Origin: Tamarix chinensis
Lineage: Eukaryota > Streptophyta > Magnoliopsida > Caryophyllales > Tamaricaceae
Direction of reading: 5' to 3'
NCBI GenBank assembly: GCA_030549775.1
Contig: CM060174.1
Span: forward strand, 100,580,132-100,644,131
DNA length: 64,000 bases
The notes beneath the pieces were generated by a model. The model searched no databases and was not told the origin of the DNA. It saw only the letters and a program-made list of their open reading frames with translations. Below are positions 46,780 to 59,749 of this stretch, piece by piece. The translations under genes and the position numbers were made by a program. Positions within the stretch are counted from its first letter, which is position 1, and each line of letters opens with the position of its first letter.

Positions 46780-49700
46780 GACAAAGGAGCGTCTAAAATA
46801 ATTACAAAAAGTTGTTGGGGCCTAGGAAGGCACCCTAATGGATCTAAGGAGTTAGCCAAGTCAATAGTTAGTTCTTTAACAAAAAGAGGAGTTGAGTCAT
46901 GTGTGGGCATGTATCCCATAAAAAAACCCTAATAAGCAGGGGTGTTGGCAGTGGGGATTTCTTTTCCAATAACAGTGATTCATCAAACAAGAGTCCATGG
47001 GGACCCTAATGGTCTGAAAAGACTAAATATGGGTAGAATAAGGATGACGGGGTAGGCGACAAAGGGAAAGAAAAGAGGTCAAGCATCATCTTTGAGTCTT
47101 GATTCAATTGACACATATTCAAAGCCTCAATCATCTACTAAGCTCGTTCCTTTGAAAAATAGCTCAAAGTTGATGTGTCCATAAGTCTATATTACCCCAA
47201 AAGCCTGCCAGCTAGTGACCGCAATTGTCCTAGAGCACCCCCTACATCAGACAATGCCTTCAAAGCCTACCCAACTTTGAATTGAAAGTACCAAGTAATC
47301 AATGTGGAGACTTAAGTTGTTCCAGGTGAGCATAAAACCACAAGTTGATGGTAAAAGCCTCATTTTAGACCAACACAGGAGGTAATGAGCTAATTCGCTT
47401 TATAGGGCCAAGAGAAGCGAATGTCGAAAACACAATGATTGTGCCATGATGACATCTATTAACATGCAACCATGAAAAGAATGGGAAATAGAACTTGAGC
47501 CCACTGAATATTGAAACTTCAAGTTGGTGGTGAGCCACTAAACCAAGAAAAATTACGTAGGAGTGGATGCATATATATCAAGATGAGACATACTAGTTTG
47601 ACACAAGGACAAACCCTAGGACATTAAGATGAGTTTGTATTGGAATGGTGGAAACCGATATTGAGAATTCACTTTCAGTGGTATTAGGATACATTGGAGA
47701 GAAGGTTGTATAGGAAAATAAGATAGATGAAAGATCGCATTCTTTTACGAACTCAGAGTCACCACATCACTGCCACTTATTTGTTTATTTGATATCTTTT
47801 TTTTGGTGAATGGAGCTAGAGCGGTGAATCAAACCGGTCGAGTCATCTTTATTTTAGATAAACTCAAATTATTTTAATGTATCAAATAGAATTTAATTTA
47901 ATTTGAATTGAATAATTTTAAAATTAAATAATCTCGATACATTCTACTATATCAAATATTGTATCAGGATAAAAATGAATGAGCTTGAATTTGTGTAAAT
48001 CTGAATTATTTTACTTTCTATTCGAGTATGGATTGGATTTGAATACCTTCTAATTATTATAATTTCAATTTGGGTTTGAACTGGATCTGAATCATGTCCG
48101 TAATATTTTTTCTGATTTCAATTTAATTATTTCAAGTTTGGTCATTTTGGTTTATTTTATTTCGAGTTTGATTATATCAGATTCTGACCCTTAATATTTT
48201 TATCATTATTTTATCTTTATAAGTGCTATGAATTTATAATCAATATTTTAATTTTAAAAGGATTTTCAATTGAATTATTTATTTATTTATTTTAAGCTAT
48301 AACCTATAATTCATCTCCTTTATAAGTTGGATTATATTGAGTTCATATATTATTTTAATTTTATATTATATTCATATCTCATTCAGTAGGTGCATAATAT
48401 GGATTTATATTGAACATAATAGTACAAAATTATTAATAAAAATAATAATAATAACAATAGCAATAATAGTAATTAAATATATGGTAATAGTGATAGAATA
48501 ACAACAACAACAACAACATATTAATTTTTTAATCCTAATTATATCATATCAAATAATGATATTGTAAGATATTCTCTAATCCAAAAGAAGCATATTGCTT
48601 CAATTTGGGTTGGTGATTGTTTTGTTGCTATTAAATGGAGAAAATTAGGGTTAAAGTGTATTAATTCATATTAGTATATTAATGTTTATTTGAGAGTAGG
48701 GCACCATATGCTATATGTTGACTTTCTTTACTGAATGCATTATTTCATGAGCCTTCTCTGGAATAATGTTAATACAAGTGCAAGCCACTCTTAAAGCATA
48801 AGTCTTCTTAAGGCCTATTTTTTTGTCTATATTTAGAATTTATAAGAATAGTGGTAACACAAATAGAAAAATATTAATTATGACATTAGTTATACTAAAA
48901 CAGTAATAATAAATTATTAAAAAATTCATTTAAATTCAAATAACATCACATCAACAAAATAAGTTGACGAGAATAAGTCCCAAGACTTTTTTCTATATTT
49001 TATATCTTTTGATAGTATATTACCAATTTAAGCTACCAATATGAGATAAGCCTATTACTTTAGATTATTTGGGTATGTTTTATGAACTATGCATATATTA
49101 TTACCTTTTACTTGTAAATAAAAGACATGAATATTATAAAGTAATATTAAAAAAAAATAGTTTTATTAAAAATCTCTAGTAATTTTTTTTTCAGGTTTAT
49201 AGTTTTGGGTAACATCAGATTTCGGATAAACATTGGGTTAAGTCAGATCTATTTTGTTTATAATTTATTAGATCATATTGGATGTCAAGTTAGATCAAAA
49301 AGGTTTTAAAATTTATGATTACTCAAGTCATATTAGATATTGATTAGCTATTGACTTGGGTCATATATGTTTTAGATTTATAATTTCTCAAATTATTTTG
49401 AATAAATTTTCAAACGGGTTGGATCAGTTTTTGTCGACTATTTCGAATTGAGTTAACTTTTTTCGGCTCTTAAATGTGGCTTGTGGTCTAGGGTGAATAG
49501 ATGTGTACATGTTTCGATAAACCAAAAACTTAAAGTCTTATTTTGGTTCTGGGATATGAGAAATCAATTGTCCATTAATAAAAAAAATTATCTTATCCCA
49601 TCCAAACTTGAATCTTTCTATGGGAATAATTAGATAGGAGAATGTATTTCTTTGTTATGGATTTAATATTATATTATTTTAGTTTATTATTAAGATTTAT

Positions 49701-50790
49701 ATTATCCAAGTTCATGTTCAGCTCATTCCTTGTTGATTTGAACAACAAATTATGGCATTCGGTTATTATAATAGTAAAAGTCCAATCCAAATCAATCTAT
49801 GTTAGATAAAATAGTAATATACGAAGTAAATCGAACCAAACTTATTAGTTTTCTAGAGAGAGATGAATCTTAATCACATTGCCAATTTGACTTGTAAACT
49901 CACCTTCAAGGTTAACACAATAGCTCGTAATCTTGTGCACCCAACCCAAGATAGAAAGTAATGAAATTATAGAATAATTCTCAGAATTTTTGGGAAAATA
50001 AGAGAGTTTAGACGCAAGAGAGGAAAATGGTGGATGAAAATAAAGATTTTGTATGCCTCTAAACTTGAAACTAATGAGGGTCATTTATAAACAAAGGTTG
50101 AGGGAAAACTACTCCACAACTCCATCGACAACCTCAGAAGACCAACCCTCACAATTCAAAAATGGAATCTGGTAAAGCAAGGGGCAAGGCCTAGTTTGAA
50201 TTTGTGACCAACCCATGCTTAGGCACTAATGCACACACATGTAGTGTACAATCTAACTCGTAAGCCATAACAAAACAACCCCAACTCACAAATTCAAACA
50301 CATGAAGGGAAAAAATTAATTCAAAAATTTTATGACCCACCAATGTGAACTTAGGATATGGTAGCAATAATGAAATGCTCTTGTAAACAATGGAGCATTT
50401 AGTTAAAACTTGTTTTTTTCTTCAGTTTAGTGTAGTATAGTTTTGATTAGACTTTGATCTAGCCATTCTTTGGTCCCAAACTTCTTGAAAATCCAATTCT
50501 TTGATCCATCCTATCCAATCCTAAACTAATGCAAACCCCTACTTGTGAACATATATCATAACCTGACCTAACTAATAGTTCTCCATTGTACGATAGACTT
50601 CATATGAGATATCTTCTTCCTTAAAAACATACCATACCCTTGTGCTAGTTATTAAGACCACAACATAAGGAGGAAATGATGAACGGACTGCCCTATCCAA
50701 GAATCGATTGTTATTAAGTATTTGACCATGAATTCCATCGAACACTGCATACCTAGCACTAGCTAGAGGAAAGGTTTTTCACCCTCCCAC
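46780..50790. other. Intergenic, no gene recognised
   Basis: Four kilobases without an open frame or motif I can assign. The first kilobase is slightly GC-richer. 47820-49500 is AT-rich with recurring phrases such as AATTTGGGTTTGAACTGG and GGATTGGATTTGAA, possibly decayed MITE or retroelement sequence. A (CAA)n run lies at about 48501-48519. A 79-codon - strand frame at 50084-49845 is unassigned. Confidence 0.4.
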
Positions 50791-50795
50791 CAATC

Positions 50796-51103
50796 TAATA
50801 CATTCCAAGACTTGGCCCAGCCTCAAAGCCCATCTATCCATTCTATCTCTAGCTGTATCATCCTCTTAATTCCTCCTAATTCCATTTAGTTACTGTATGC
50901 CTCATCTTAGTTGATTTCCTTCTTTCCAACAAATTTTGTTATGAACTATAGTAACTATATGTTCCGATAATGCTTCGGAGAAGGTTATGAATGAAATCAA
51001 ATTTCCTCTCAATCCTCTAAATCTTTCAATATTTTCTCTTAACTCTTGAAGCATATTATTTGTTATTAGGCACCCTAGGTGAAGAATTTAGTCAATGCTA
51101 TCA
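50796..51103 (+). repeat. 5' LTR of the Reina-like element
   Basis: 308 bp, start TAATACATTCC (TGATACAGTCC in the 3' LTR), end AATGCTATCA. Shared blocks include CTTGGCCCAGCCTCA and CCGATAATGCTT.GGAGAAGG. Confidence 0.9.
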
Positions 51104-51117
51104 TTGGCATCAAAGTA
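51104..51117 (+). other. Primer binding site (initiator tRNA-Met-like)
   Basis: TTGGCATCAAAGTA follows the 5' LTR directly and is a mutated form of the TTGGTATCAGAGC site used by most plant Ty3/gypsy elements. Confidence 0.6.
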
Positions 51118-51189
51118 ATCCCTTACGACCATGTTGGACGGAACAAGATTGAATGAGATTCGACGAAAATTGTACCAAATGAAAGAATC

Positions 51190-52150
51190 AATGGGGGTAG
51201 CGGAATGTGTCTTTGAAGGAAGAATTGAATCCACTCATCTCTAAGGCACAACAAGAGAGCTTGTTGTTGTGGAGGATTCTATTCTCTCAAACACTTCCTA
51301 CTGACTTTGTTCAATCAACAACCCACAATCCTTCATCATCTAACTTGCCTCTGGTTCAATTTGTTCCAGTGTCTAGGAATGAATCTCCTATTAGGATATT
51401 TTCACAACATCTACTACCACCCAACAAAGCTCACCCTATGAACTGAGGTCCCCAGCCGTTTTACTAAATTTCTATCATATTCCTACTCGCCTTACATGGG
51501 TGAATTTCCTAAATCCATGGGGAAGACGTGAAATGATAGATTTATAAGGTCAATAAATTCTTTGACATAGATGAGACCCTTAAAAATGGGAAAGGCAGGC
51601 TGGTTTCAATTAACCTGGAAAGCTTGGCATTACATTAGCACCAGGATTACATGACGACTCGACCACATCCAACTTATATTACTTGGGGTGAGTACACAAA
51701 ACTATTATTTTCTGTTTTGGTTCAACTCTCTATGATGACCTATGGTAAACATCACTAACTTGAAGAAAATAAGGGATTTGGTGGAAAACCAAAACAAGTT
51801 TGATTCATTACTCAATCGGGTTAACCTACCCGAGAAGTATGTTGTTAGCTGCTACTTAGGAAGGCTTCTCCCTGCAATCCAAACCCATACCCGCATATTC
51901 AAACTAAAGACCCTAAAGGATGAGTGCAATCTAGCTAATTTGTAACAAGTTGCCTTATAAACCCAAATTAGCGAGCCTCAACCCCAGTTAAACCTTCCAT
52001 ACTACCTAACCCAAAGGGTGATTATAAAACAACTAACTACATGTCTAAACCTACCCTTACTTTGGACATAATATCATAGTCCCACCAAGACAAAGCTTTC
52101 AAGCTTTATCTTAGAAGGAAATGAACATAAAAATGAATGTTATTGGCGAC
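51190..52150 (+). pseudogene. gag region of the Reina-like element
   Basis: Fragments include FDSLLNRVNLPEKYVVSCYL followed by GRLLP and, further on, RIFKLKTLKDECNLANL. These correspond to the retrotransposon gag block in which a leucine/proline-rich helix is followed by F.GGL...I. Stops at about 51441 and 51943 and frame changes break it. The zinc knuckle is not seen. Confidence 0.65.
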
Positions 52151-52473
52151 TCAATAAATTTCATCCCAATAATAGATGATCTAAGTGATAGATATTCTTC
52201 ATGAACCTTATAGATGGTGAAGAAGATGTTGACAAGGAAGTCATAGATGAGACAAGTATGAATCAAAACTCGAATGATATCTCCCAAATTTTAGTGCATG
52301 CCTTAAGTGGGGTTCCCACCTATCACACTATGAGGATGACATGATAGATTAAGAATAGGGTTTGTAAGCATGTTGATTGACAGTGGATCCACTCATAATT
52401 TCCTTGATCTGCTAGTGGCTAAGCACCTGGGGTGCCTAATGACTCCTACCCAACATCTTGTTATTGTAGTGGC

Positions 52474-52998
52474 TAGGGGTGTGCAAAACCGGATATCCGT
52501 ATCCATTCGGATATTTTTTCGGATATCCGCTCCGCATTTTTTTAGACCGGATATCCGGGATGCGGATATCCGAAAAATATAGACCGGATTCGGATATATC
52601 CAATATCCGTATGAAAATACTATTTTATCAATTTTAATAACTTTTGCTATAATATTTTTAAAAATAAGGATCATATATCAATTAATATTCATATCTATAT
52701 TCATATAAATATCTTATTTTATCTAAAAGAAGTATTAAAATATTATTATAAATATTTAAAATATAAAAATAAATAAAATTTTAAAACTTAAAACTATAAA
52801 AACACAATAATATGGTGTATTATTGAAATAATCAACAAAATATCGGATATTTTTTCGGATCGGATAATAAAAAAAAACCGGATATCCGAATGTCGGATAT
52901 CCTTTTAGAATAAAACCGGTTCGGATATCCGAAATGTCGGATCGGATTTTTAAATATCGGATCGGATTTTCGGATCCCGGATTTTTTGCACAGCCCTA
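52474..52998. mobile_element. hAT-type MITE with CGGATATCCG repeats, copy 1
   Basis: The ends are TAGGGGTGTGCAAAA and, inverted from the right, TAGGGCTGTGCAAAA. It is flanked by the exact 8-bp duplication GTAGTGGC at 52466-52473 and 52999-53006. Subterminal regions are dense in CGGATATCCG and TCGGATCGGA, likely transposase-binding motifs by analogy with other hAT elements. It has no coding region. The interior matches copy 2 at 61061-61487 almost base for base. Confidence 0.9.
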
Positions 52999-53725
52999 GT
53001 AGTGGCGGATGGAAGTGAGATCCACAACACCTTTCTTAGCAAGGATTTGTCTTGGAAGCTATCTGTAACACCCCAAAATTCACTAATTTTTTTTTTTTAA
53101 AACGGAAGCAATTAAGATAGAAACACTTAAAACCTGTGAATTCTGGGAATGTTACCGCCACACTTAGTACCAGACCGGTTCTCTCCGACCGTTCCAGTAC
53201 CAAGTTCTAAGGCTAAAGAAAAGATTTACATTAAATTCAAATTAACAATTCATAAAAGAATTCAAAAGATCATACAACAAAATCAGAGTACGCATAAACG
53301 TTTATTAACACTTGTAACTTCCAAATAGAAATACATTTAAACAAGATAAAACCCGATGGGTCAAATTCCGGATTGCCTACTCACTCAAGTCAGGCCTGCC
53401 ACCCCAAACAGTCTCTGATCTTAAACCTGCATAAGAGGTCTGCTCCCCATCATCAGTGGATCATCACAGGACCCATCAACCAAGGTAGTATCAGTACGGG
53501 TCCAGTACTGAGTAAGGTGACTTGATCACTAAGGCCAACACATAGTTGTACAATAATGCAGGAATAATAATAATGCATAAGCCCAATATGATCACATAAA
53601 TACATACGACCATCCAAGTAAAAGTACAAGGCCCGATTGTAGACTGGATTAATTTTTAAATTAATCTTTGATCGGAATTCATTTCACACCATACTTTTTA
53701 TCAAGTCCATACGAGTACGGGAACC

Positions 53726-54050
53726 CCACTATTTTAGCCGGTGGATCGGTCGCAAGGGTAACATACCCTGCCACTATTTTAGCCGGTGGATCGGTCGCGA
53801 GGGTAACATACCCTGCCACTATTATATGCCGGTGGATGGGTCTGACCCCTTCTCGCACGGTGTTCCACTGTAAGTAATTAGTATCTTTCCCATGTCTTAG
53901 CAACTGTAAGTTTGATTTTGTTGAGCTCGGGATCCCCCACTATTATTGCCAGTGGATCGGTCGTGAGGGTACATGCCCTGCCACTATTATAGCCGGTGGA
54001 TCGGTCGCGAGGGAAATATTCCCTGCCACTATTATGCCGGTGGATCGGTC
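53726..54050. repeat. Six-copy CCACTATT..GGTGGATCGG motif array in LTR D
   Basis: The first three units repeat with a 45-bp period (near 53727, 53772 and 53817) and share GTAACATACCCTG between them. Three more begin near 53938, 53984 and 54028. The spacer has GTTCCACTGTAAGTAATTAG. This is the least diverged array of the four. Confidence 0.9.
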
Positions 54051-54689
54051 TGGGCCCGGCTCAACATCTTTCACTTTACTTGATTAATGTCTTAAGTATC
54101 TTATTCAAAGGTTTTCACCCTAGACATGCATAAATCATCACACATAACAAATCATAAAATTCCACCATCATAATTACACCACATACCCTAATTGACCCCC
54201 ACAACCATAGTCAACCACTCCAAACCCTAATTCAGTCACCTCCATACCCTTATAATGTCTTACGTATTATTTTTCACCCAAAACATTCAAACACCCAAAT
54301 AGCTATTCTACTTCCTCCCTTACATCCCAAATCAACTTTTTACACGTAAATTTCACTTCCATGCAAAAACTAATCTTCCCATGCAAACCTTTGAACCGTT
54401 TTCATGCAAACCCTAAAATTCCACGTGAAACCCTAAATTCAACCATGCAAACCCTAATACCACTATTCAATCATCAATGCCACCATGTAAACCCTAATAC
54501 CCCTAATACCACCATAAAACTATAAGTACCACCATACAAACCATGATTCCGTCATACAAAACCCTAAATTCAATCCAACCAAAACCAAAGATTCACCCAT
54601 ACCAAACCCTAAATTCAAACCATAAAGATTCTTCCATACCAAACCCTAAATTCAAGCCATAAAGATTCTTCCACATAAATCATAAATTA

Positions 54690-55190
54690 GAATCTCCTGA
54701 GGAAAACTATAAATTGAATTCCCCCAAGCAAATCATGAATTAGATTCCCCCATATAATATCATAAATTACATTTTCCCAAATAACATCATGAATTAGATT
54801 CTCCCAAACAAATTATAAATTAACTCTCCCAATCAAATCATAACTTAAATTCTCCCATATAATATTATAAATTACATTCTCCCAAATAACATCATAAAAT
54901 AAATTCTCCCAAACAAATTATAAATTAACTCTCCCAATCAAATCATAACTTAAATTCTCCCATATAATATTATAAATTACATTCTCCCAAATAACATCAT
55001 AAACTAAATTCTCCCAAACAAATTATAAATTCGATTATCCCATATAACATCATAAATTAGATTCTTCCAATTAACACCATAAATTAGATTCTCCCAAACA
55101 CACCATAAATTCGATAACATCATAAATTACCGTCTCCCAAATAACATCCTAAATTAGATTCTCCCAAACAAACCATAAATTCTGCTCTTT
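54690..55190. repeat. AAATTAGATTCTCCCAAA-type minisatellite in LTR D
   Basis: Units of about 25-28 bp with TTCTCCCAAA and CATAAATTA recur over 500 bp. Within it a longer unit of about 105 bp, starting TAACTTAAATTCTCCCATAT, is repeated at 54841 and 54946. Confidence 0.85.
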
Positions 55191-58095
55191 CACACATAAA
55201 ATCATACATTAGATTATTCCTTATAAAACCATAAAATTAGGTTAACTTACTTCCCTTAATCAAATTCTTTCCCCATCCTCCTTTTTCATCCTTCCTCTCA
55301 CACAAAACACATCGACTTCCTCACATACACAACACATATCATCATACATAATTAATACACATACCATACACAACATACTTCAACTCCAAGTCATACCACA
55401 TATAAAAATATTTAATAATAATAAACAATAGATACATAACATGCGAAACACATAATACACATAAGCACATAAAAGGCCTTAGCACTCCTTACCTAAAACG
55501 ACATCGGTCTTGGAGCACGCTCCTATTCCACTTGAGGGGTTTGACTGAGCTCACCTATTATGGGGAAGAAATACTAGGATTAGCTTCCTTCCTATACTAT
55601 TATTAGTTTCTAATTTATCTTAAGTCTTGATTCTTAATTAATTATGCCCAAAACCACTAAAACATTAATACATACTATTATAATTTAAAGTAAAAAGGTG
55701 ATATAAGGGTTTCTACCCTTTACCGAAATAAAGTTGGTAAAGGTAATAATAATAATAATATTTATTATAATAATAATTTTAATAATAACAAATTATTACT
55801 AATAGTAGTAATATTAATAGAAAACTTAATAATAATAATAATCTAAGCCTTAAATTTACAAAGTGGATTTCGAAACCTCCCCATTTAATGATAATACTAT
55901 TTTAAATGTAAAAAGATATTAATATTATACATATACTTATTATATAAAGTTAATATGGTTAATAATAATAATATAATTAGTAATAATGTTAAAAATGCTA
56001 AAAATAATAATAAAAGGCAAAGCTACGAGACTTAATTAAAATTTTAGGTTTCCAATTCTCCTGAAATAATTGCAGTATCAAATAACTAATTATACTAACA
56101 ATAATAATATTAATTATATTATTAATAATAATATTAAACATGTAATAATTACATTAAATAGGCAAAATTCGAGAATAATAATTTATCTTACTCAATAATA
56201 CTCCCAGACCTGTCAACCAAATTTAGAAATTAAAATACAGTTGATAACAACAATAATAATAATTATAAAAATAATAATTAAACTCGAATTAGCATTAAAA
56301 ATTAGAATAAAAGCATAATAATTATCAATAAATCGAAAGTAAGTATTTAAAAGTTCTAGGGTTTCACCTTGAGTTGGAGGGTATTGGTGGCACCGGCGGT
56401 GGTTCCCGGAGGTGGCCGGAAAATGGATCTAAGAGAGGTAAAAATGAAGAACAAGAGGGAAAGGGTAAGGAGAAAAATAAGCTAAGCTTATGGTTCGGTG
56501 GAGGATACTTAGTAGAAGATTTTGAGTGGTTTATAGGGTGGCAGAAGCGGCGTATGTGGCTGCGGGCGGTGGTTTAAGGTCTCGGGGTCAAGATTCTGGG
56601 CGAGATGAGCAGCAAACTTTGCATGGTTATGGCAGCTCATTCAAGAAGAATCGAAGGATTTGAAGGGCTTAGTTAGCTAGAGGGAATTTCAGGGAAGAGA
56701 TTGGTAGCAAGAGGAGGTGTTGAAGTTGGCCGGGGAAGGAGATAATGGCGTCTGATGGGGGGTGGCTGGGCGATTCTGACTTGGGGTTTCGGAAGGAAGA
56801 AGTCTCGACCACACTCACAACCAGGCTATATATAGATTTTAGATGGGTTATTAGGTTTTGGAGGTCGGCAGGATGGGTTTGGGTGATAGGGTTTTGGTGG
56901 CCGGTGGCCGGTGGCAGGAATCGACCGTCAAACATTTGGGTCGGGGCCGAAATTTTGCGAGCCAAAAGAGAAGGATCGAGCGAGAGTTAAGGATAATTGA
57001 TTAAACCAAGCTCATGTGCGAGCCGAGAGGAAGAAAAATAGAGGTGACTCAGCCGGTCAAATTCGTCGTGGCCGGCGCCGCCATTTTCGGGCTGGGAGTT
57101 GCAGGTGCTCGATGTCGAACGGGGCTGGGGAAGAAGAAGATGGGGGAAAAGCCGGGCGGTTCGGGAAAAAGAGAAGAAAAGAAAGGGAGGCAGACCGGGC
57201 GGTCGGGCGCGAGGGAGGGTGAGTTAAATGAAACACGGCGTTTAGGGCGTAAAAATGATAAAACGCAGCGCTGAGAAGCAAGGCAGAAAGGAGCTGCTGC
57301 GCGGCGCGGGCTGGGCTGCGCCGAAGGAAGGAGAGCGGGAAAAAAAAACTGGGCCGCGGGAGGGGCAGGCCTAAACGGGAAGGAGAGGAAAAAGAAAAAG
57401 AAAGAAAAAGAAAGAAAGAAAAGGAAAAAGGAAAAGGTAAAAGGGAAAAAAAATTAGTTTTGGTATTTAAGTTAATTAAAATATTTGGGATATAAAAAAT
57501 AATAATAATAATATTTGAATAAAATAATATTTAAATCCTATTTTAATCTAAATTAGGATTTTAAAAATATTTTCCATAAATTCCTTTTTGATTAGCAAAA
57601 TACCCTAATTTTCTCCAATTAAATTATTTATAAAATTATTATTAATTTAAAACTATTTTCTCATTCTTATTTTAAATAAAATAATTTATTTAATTAATTT
57701 TCAAAATAAAATGCTTAATTAGCTAAAATACCCAAATTCTCTTCTAATAAAAATACTTATAAATTTCTTCTTGATTTGCCCTAATTAATTCAATTTAAAA
57801 ATAATTTATTTAAATAATTCTTATAATAAATATCCTTTAAATGTAGTTTATAAAATTTGAAATTTTCGGGGCATTTCACTATCGGACCATAGATTTAAGG
57901 GGGACGTGATGATGTTGTCCTTAGGTAGGTGCAAGATGGCGTTGGGGGTTTAATGGTTTGCCAATTTGGATCCTATTACGTGGGACTTCCAACAATCGTG
58001 CATGGAATTTATAGTACAAGGGAGGAGGATAGTTCTAATAGAATCTTACCATGGGAAGACATAATTATTAAAGGGTAAGGAAGTGAACAAGGCAA

Positions 58096-59632
58096 TTGGG
58101 AGGAGTTGAAAATAGGCAGTGATAAAACTATGTTCTCTAAGGTTGGGGGAGCAAGAGGTAAATCAACTCACTGCATTGACTCTAAACTCAAGAAGAATGG
58201 GCTAGAACAAGTAGCTAGATTTGTAACTAATGCTAGAAAAATCTATGGAGTTTTCAAAGTACCTAAGGGCCTTCCTCCTATTAGGTATCATGATCATCAC
58301 ATTCCCTTAAAGCAAGGTACTAATCCCAATAATCTCAAGCTCTAATGATATTATTACCTCTAAAAGGATGTTGTCAAAGGATTAGTGCAAGAGATGTTGT
58401 ATGCTAGTATAATACAACCTAGTTCTAGTCCCTATTCTTTCCATATGGTCTTAGTTAAAAGAAAATAAAATATTTGGAGGCTTTGTGTAGATTACATAGA
58501 GCTTAATAAACACACTATCAAGGATAAAATTTCCAATCCCTATTATTGAAGAGCTTTCGGAGGAGTTACATGGGGCTCAATACTTCTCAAAACTTTACCT
58601 TCTGTTGAGCTATCTCCAACTCAAAATGTATCATCCAAATATTCCCAAGACTCTTTTAAAACACATGAAGGACATTATGAGTATTTGGTTATGCCATTTG
58701 GCTTCACTAATGCTCCTTCGACTTTTCAAGCCCTCATAAACCACATCTTTAAGCCATATTTGTGCAAGTTTATTTTGACATTTTTTTGATGATATATTAC
58801 TTTATAGTAGAGATTGGACCTCTCACCTGACTTACCAAGAACTCGCTCTAGAGGTGTTACTACAATATAGATTGTATGCCAAGGAGGTTAAGTACATATT
58901 TGGGGTTCAGAGTTTATAATATCTAGGTCATATCATCTCTAAATCTTGGCCCCTTCCCCCATATTTAACCTAAATGAGGGGGTTTCTAGGCCTTGCTAGA
59001 TAATATAGGAGATTTTTTCAGGGTTATAAGATGATCACAAAGCCCTTAACGAACATGTTAAAGAAAGAAAAATGTGTTTTGTTGGATGACGCTTGGGAGG
59101 CTTTTGATAAACTGAAGCTAGCCCTAACCTATACCCTAGTCTTGGAATTACCCAACTTCAGTAAGTAATTTATCATAGAGACTAATGCTTCCTCTATGGG
59201 AATGGGAGCGGTGCTCATACAATAAGGCCACTCTTTAGCTTATATGAGCAAAACCTTCTCACCCAAGCATTAGGGTCTCTCTATGTACAAGAAGGAAATG
59301 CTAGCAATTCTCTTTGTAGTAGAGAAGTGGGCCCATTATTTGTAGGGCAAACACTTCATCATCATAACCCACCACTAACTATTTAAGCACCTCTTGGACC
59401 AAAAACTCACCACTAATTTCCAACAGATGTGGTTGGCAAAACTGATGTCCCTTGATTATGAGATAATGTACAAGAAGGGCATAAAGAACATAACAATTGA
59501 TGCTCTCTCTAGGGCTTGTAGTTTAGAGGTATTTGCTATGGCTTTATCAGCAGTACACCAAGGTTTGTTGGATATGGTTAAGGTCATATGGGATAATGAT
59601 ACACACCTCAAGGGAATAATGGAATCTCTCTA
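58096..59632 (+). pseudogene. RT and RNase H region of the Reina-like element
   Basis: Blocks in order are VPKGLPPIRYHDHHIPLKQG, then [59 protein letters not shown] and FDDILLYSR, the RT catalytic YxDD-equivalent (FDD). RNase H follows with FIIETNASSMGMGAVLIQ, YKKEMLAILFVVEKWAHY and YKKGIKNITIDALSRA. Stops (for example at about 58467 and 59166) and single-base frameshifts are frequent, including one just before the FDD motif. Confidence 0.9.
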
Positions 59633-59749
59633 ACGAAACCCTTAAAGCTCCCCAAAATACACCTACTCACAAGGACTACTTAGAAAGAGGGTAAGCTAGT
59701 GGTAGGTAATGATGTGAATCTCCAGATAAACTAATATCCTTATACCATG

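Larger units (their letters stand above)
53064..57878. mobile_element. Long solo LTR, copy D (4.8 kb)
   Basis: It starts TGTAACACCCCAAAATTCAC and ends TTTTCGGGGCATTTCA. It is flanked by the exact 5-bp duplication CTATC at 53059-53063 and 57879-57883. It has the family blocks GTTACCGCCACACTTAGTAC and CGTTCCAGTACCAAG, the six-copy motif array, an ATAAATTAGATTCTCCCAAA-type minisatellite and a purine-rich 3' third. It has no coding region. It is inserted in the protease part of the Reina-like element. Its TGTAAC start is the best-preserved family terminus. Confidence 0.9.
52360..58095 (+). pseudogene. Protease region of the Reina-like element, split by two insertions
   Basis: Three pieces form one protease: 52368-52473 with MLIDSGSTHNFLD (active-site DSGS/T motif) and LVAKHLG; 53007-53063 with ADGSEIHNTFLSKDLSWKL-like sequence; and 57884-58095 with FKGDVMMLSLG, WFANLDPITWDF and MEFIVQGRR. 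The hAT MITE interrupts the first join and solo LTR D the second. The duplicated GTAGTGGC and CTATC sequences account for both joins exactly. Confidence 0.8.

Noticed and set aside
53668..53903. Open frames on both strands with a 15-residue repeat
   Set aside because: They are produced by the 45-bp period of the CCACTATT motif array in LTR D.
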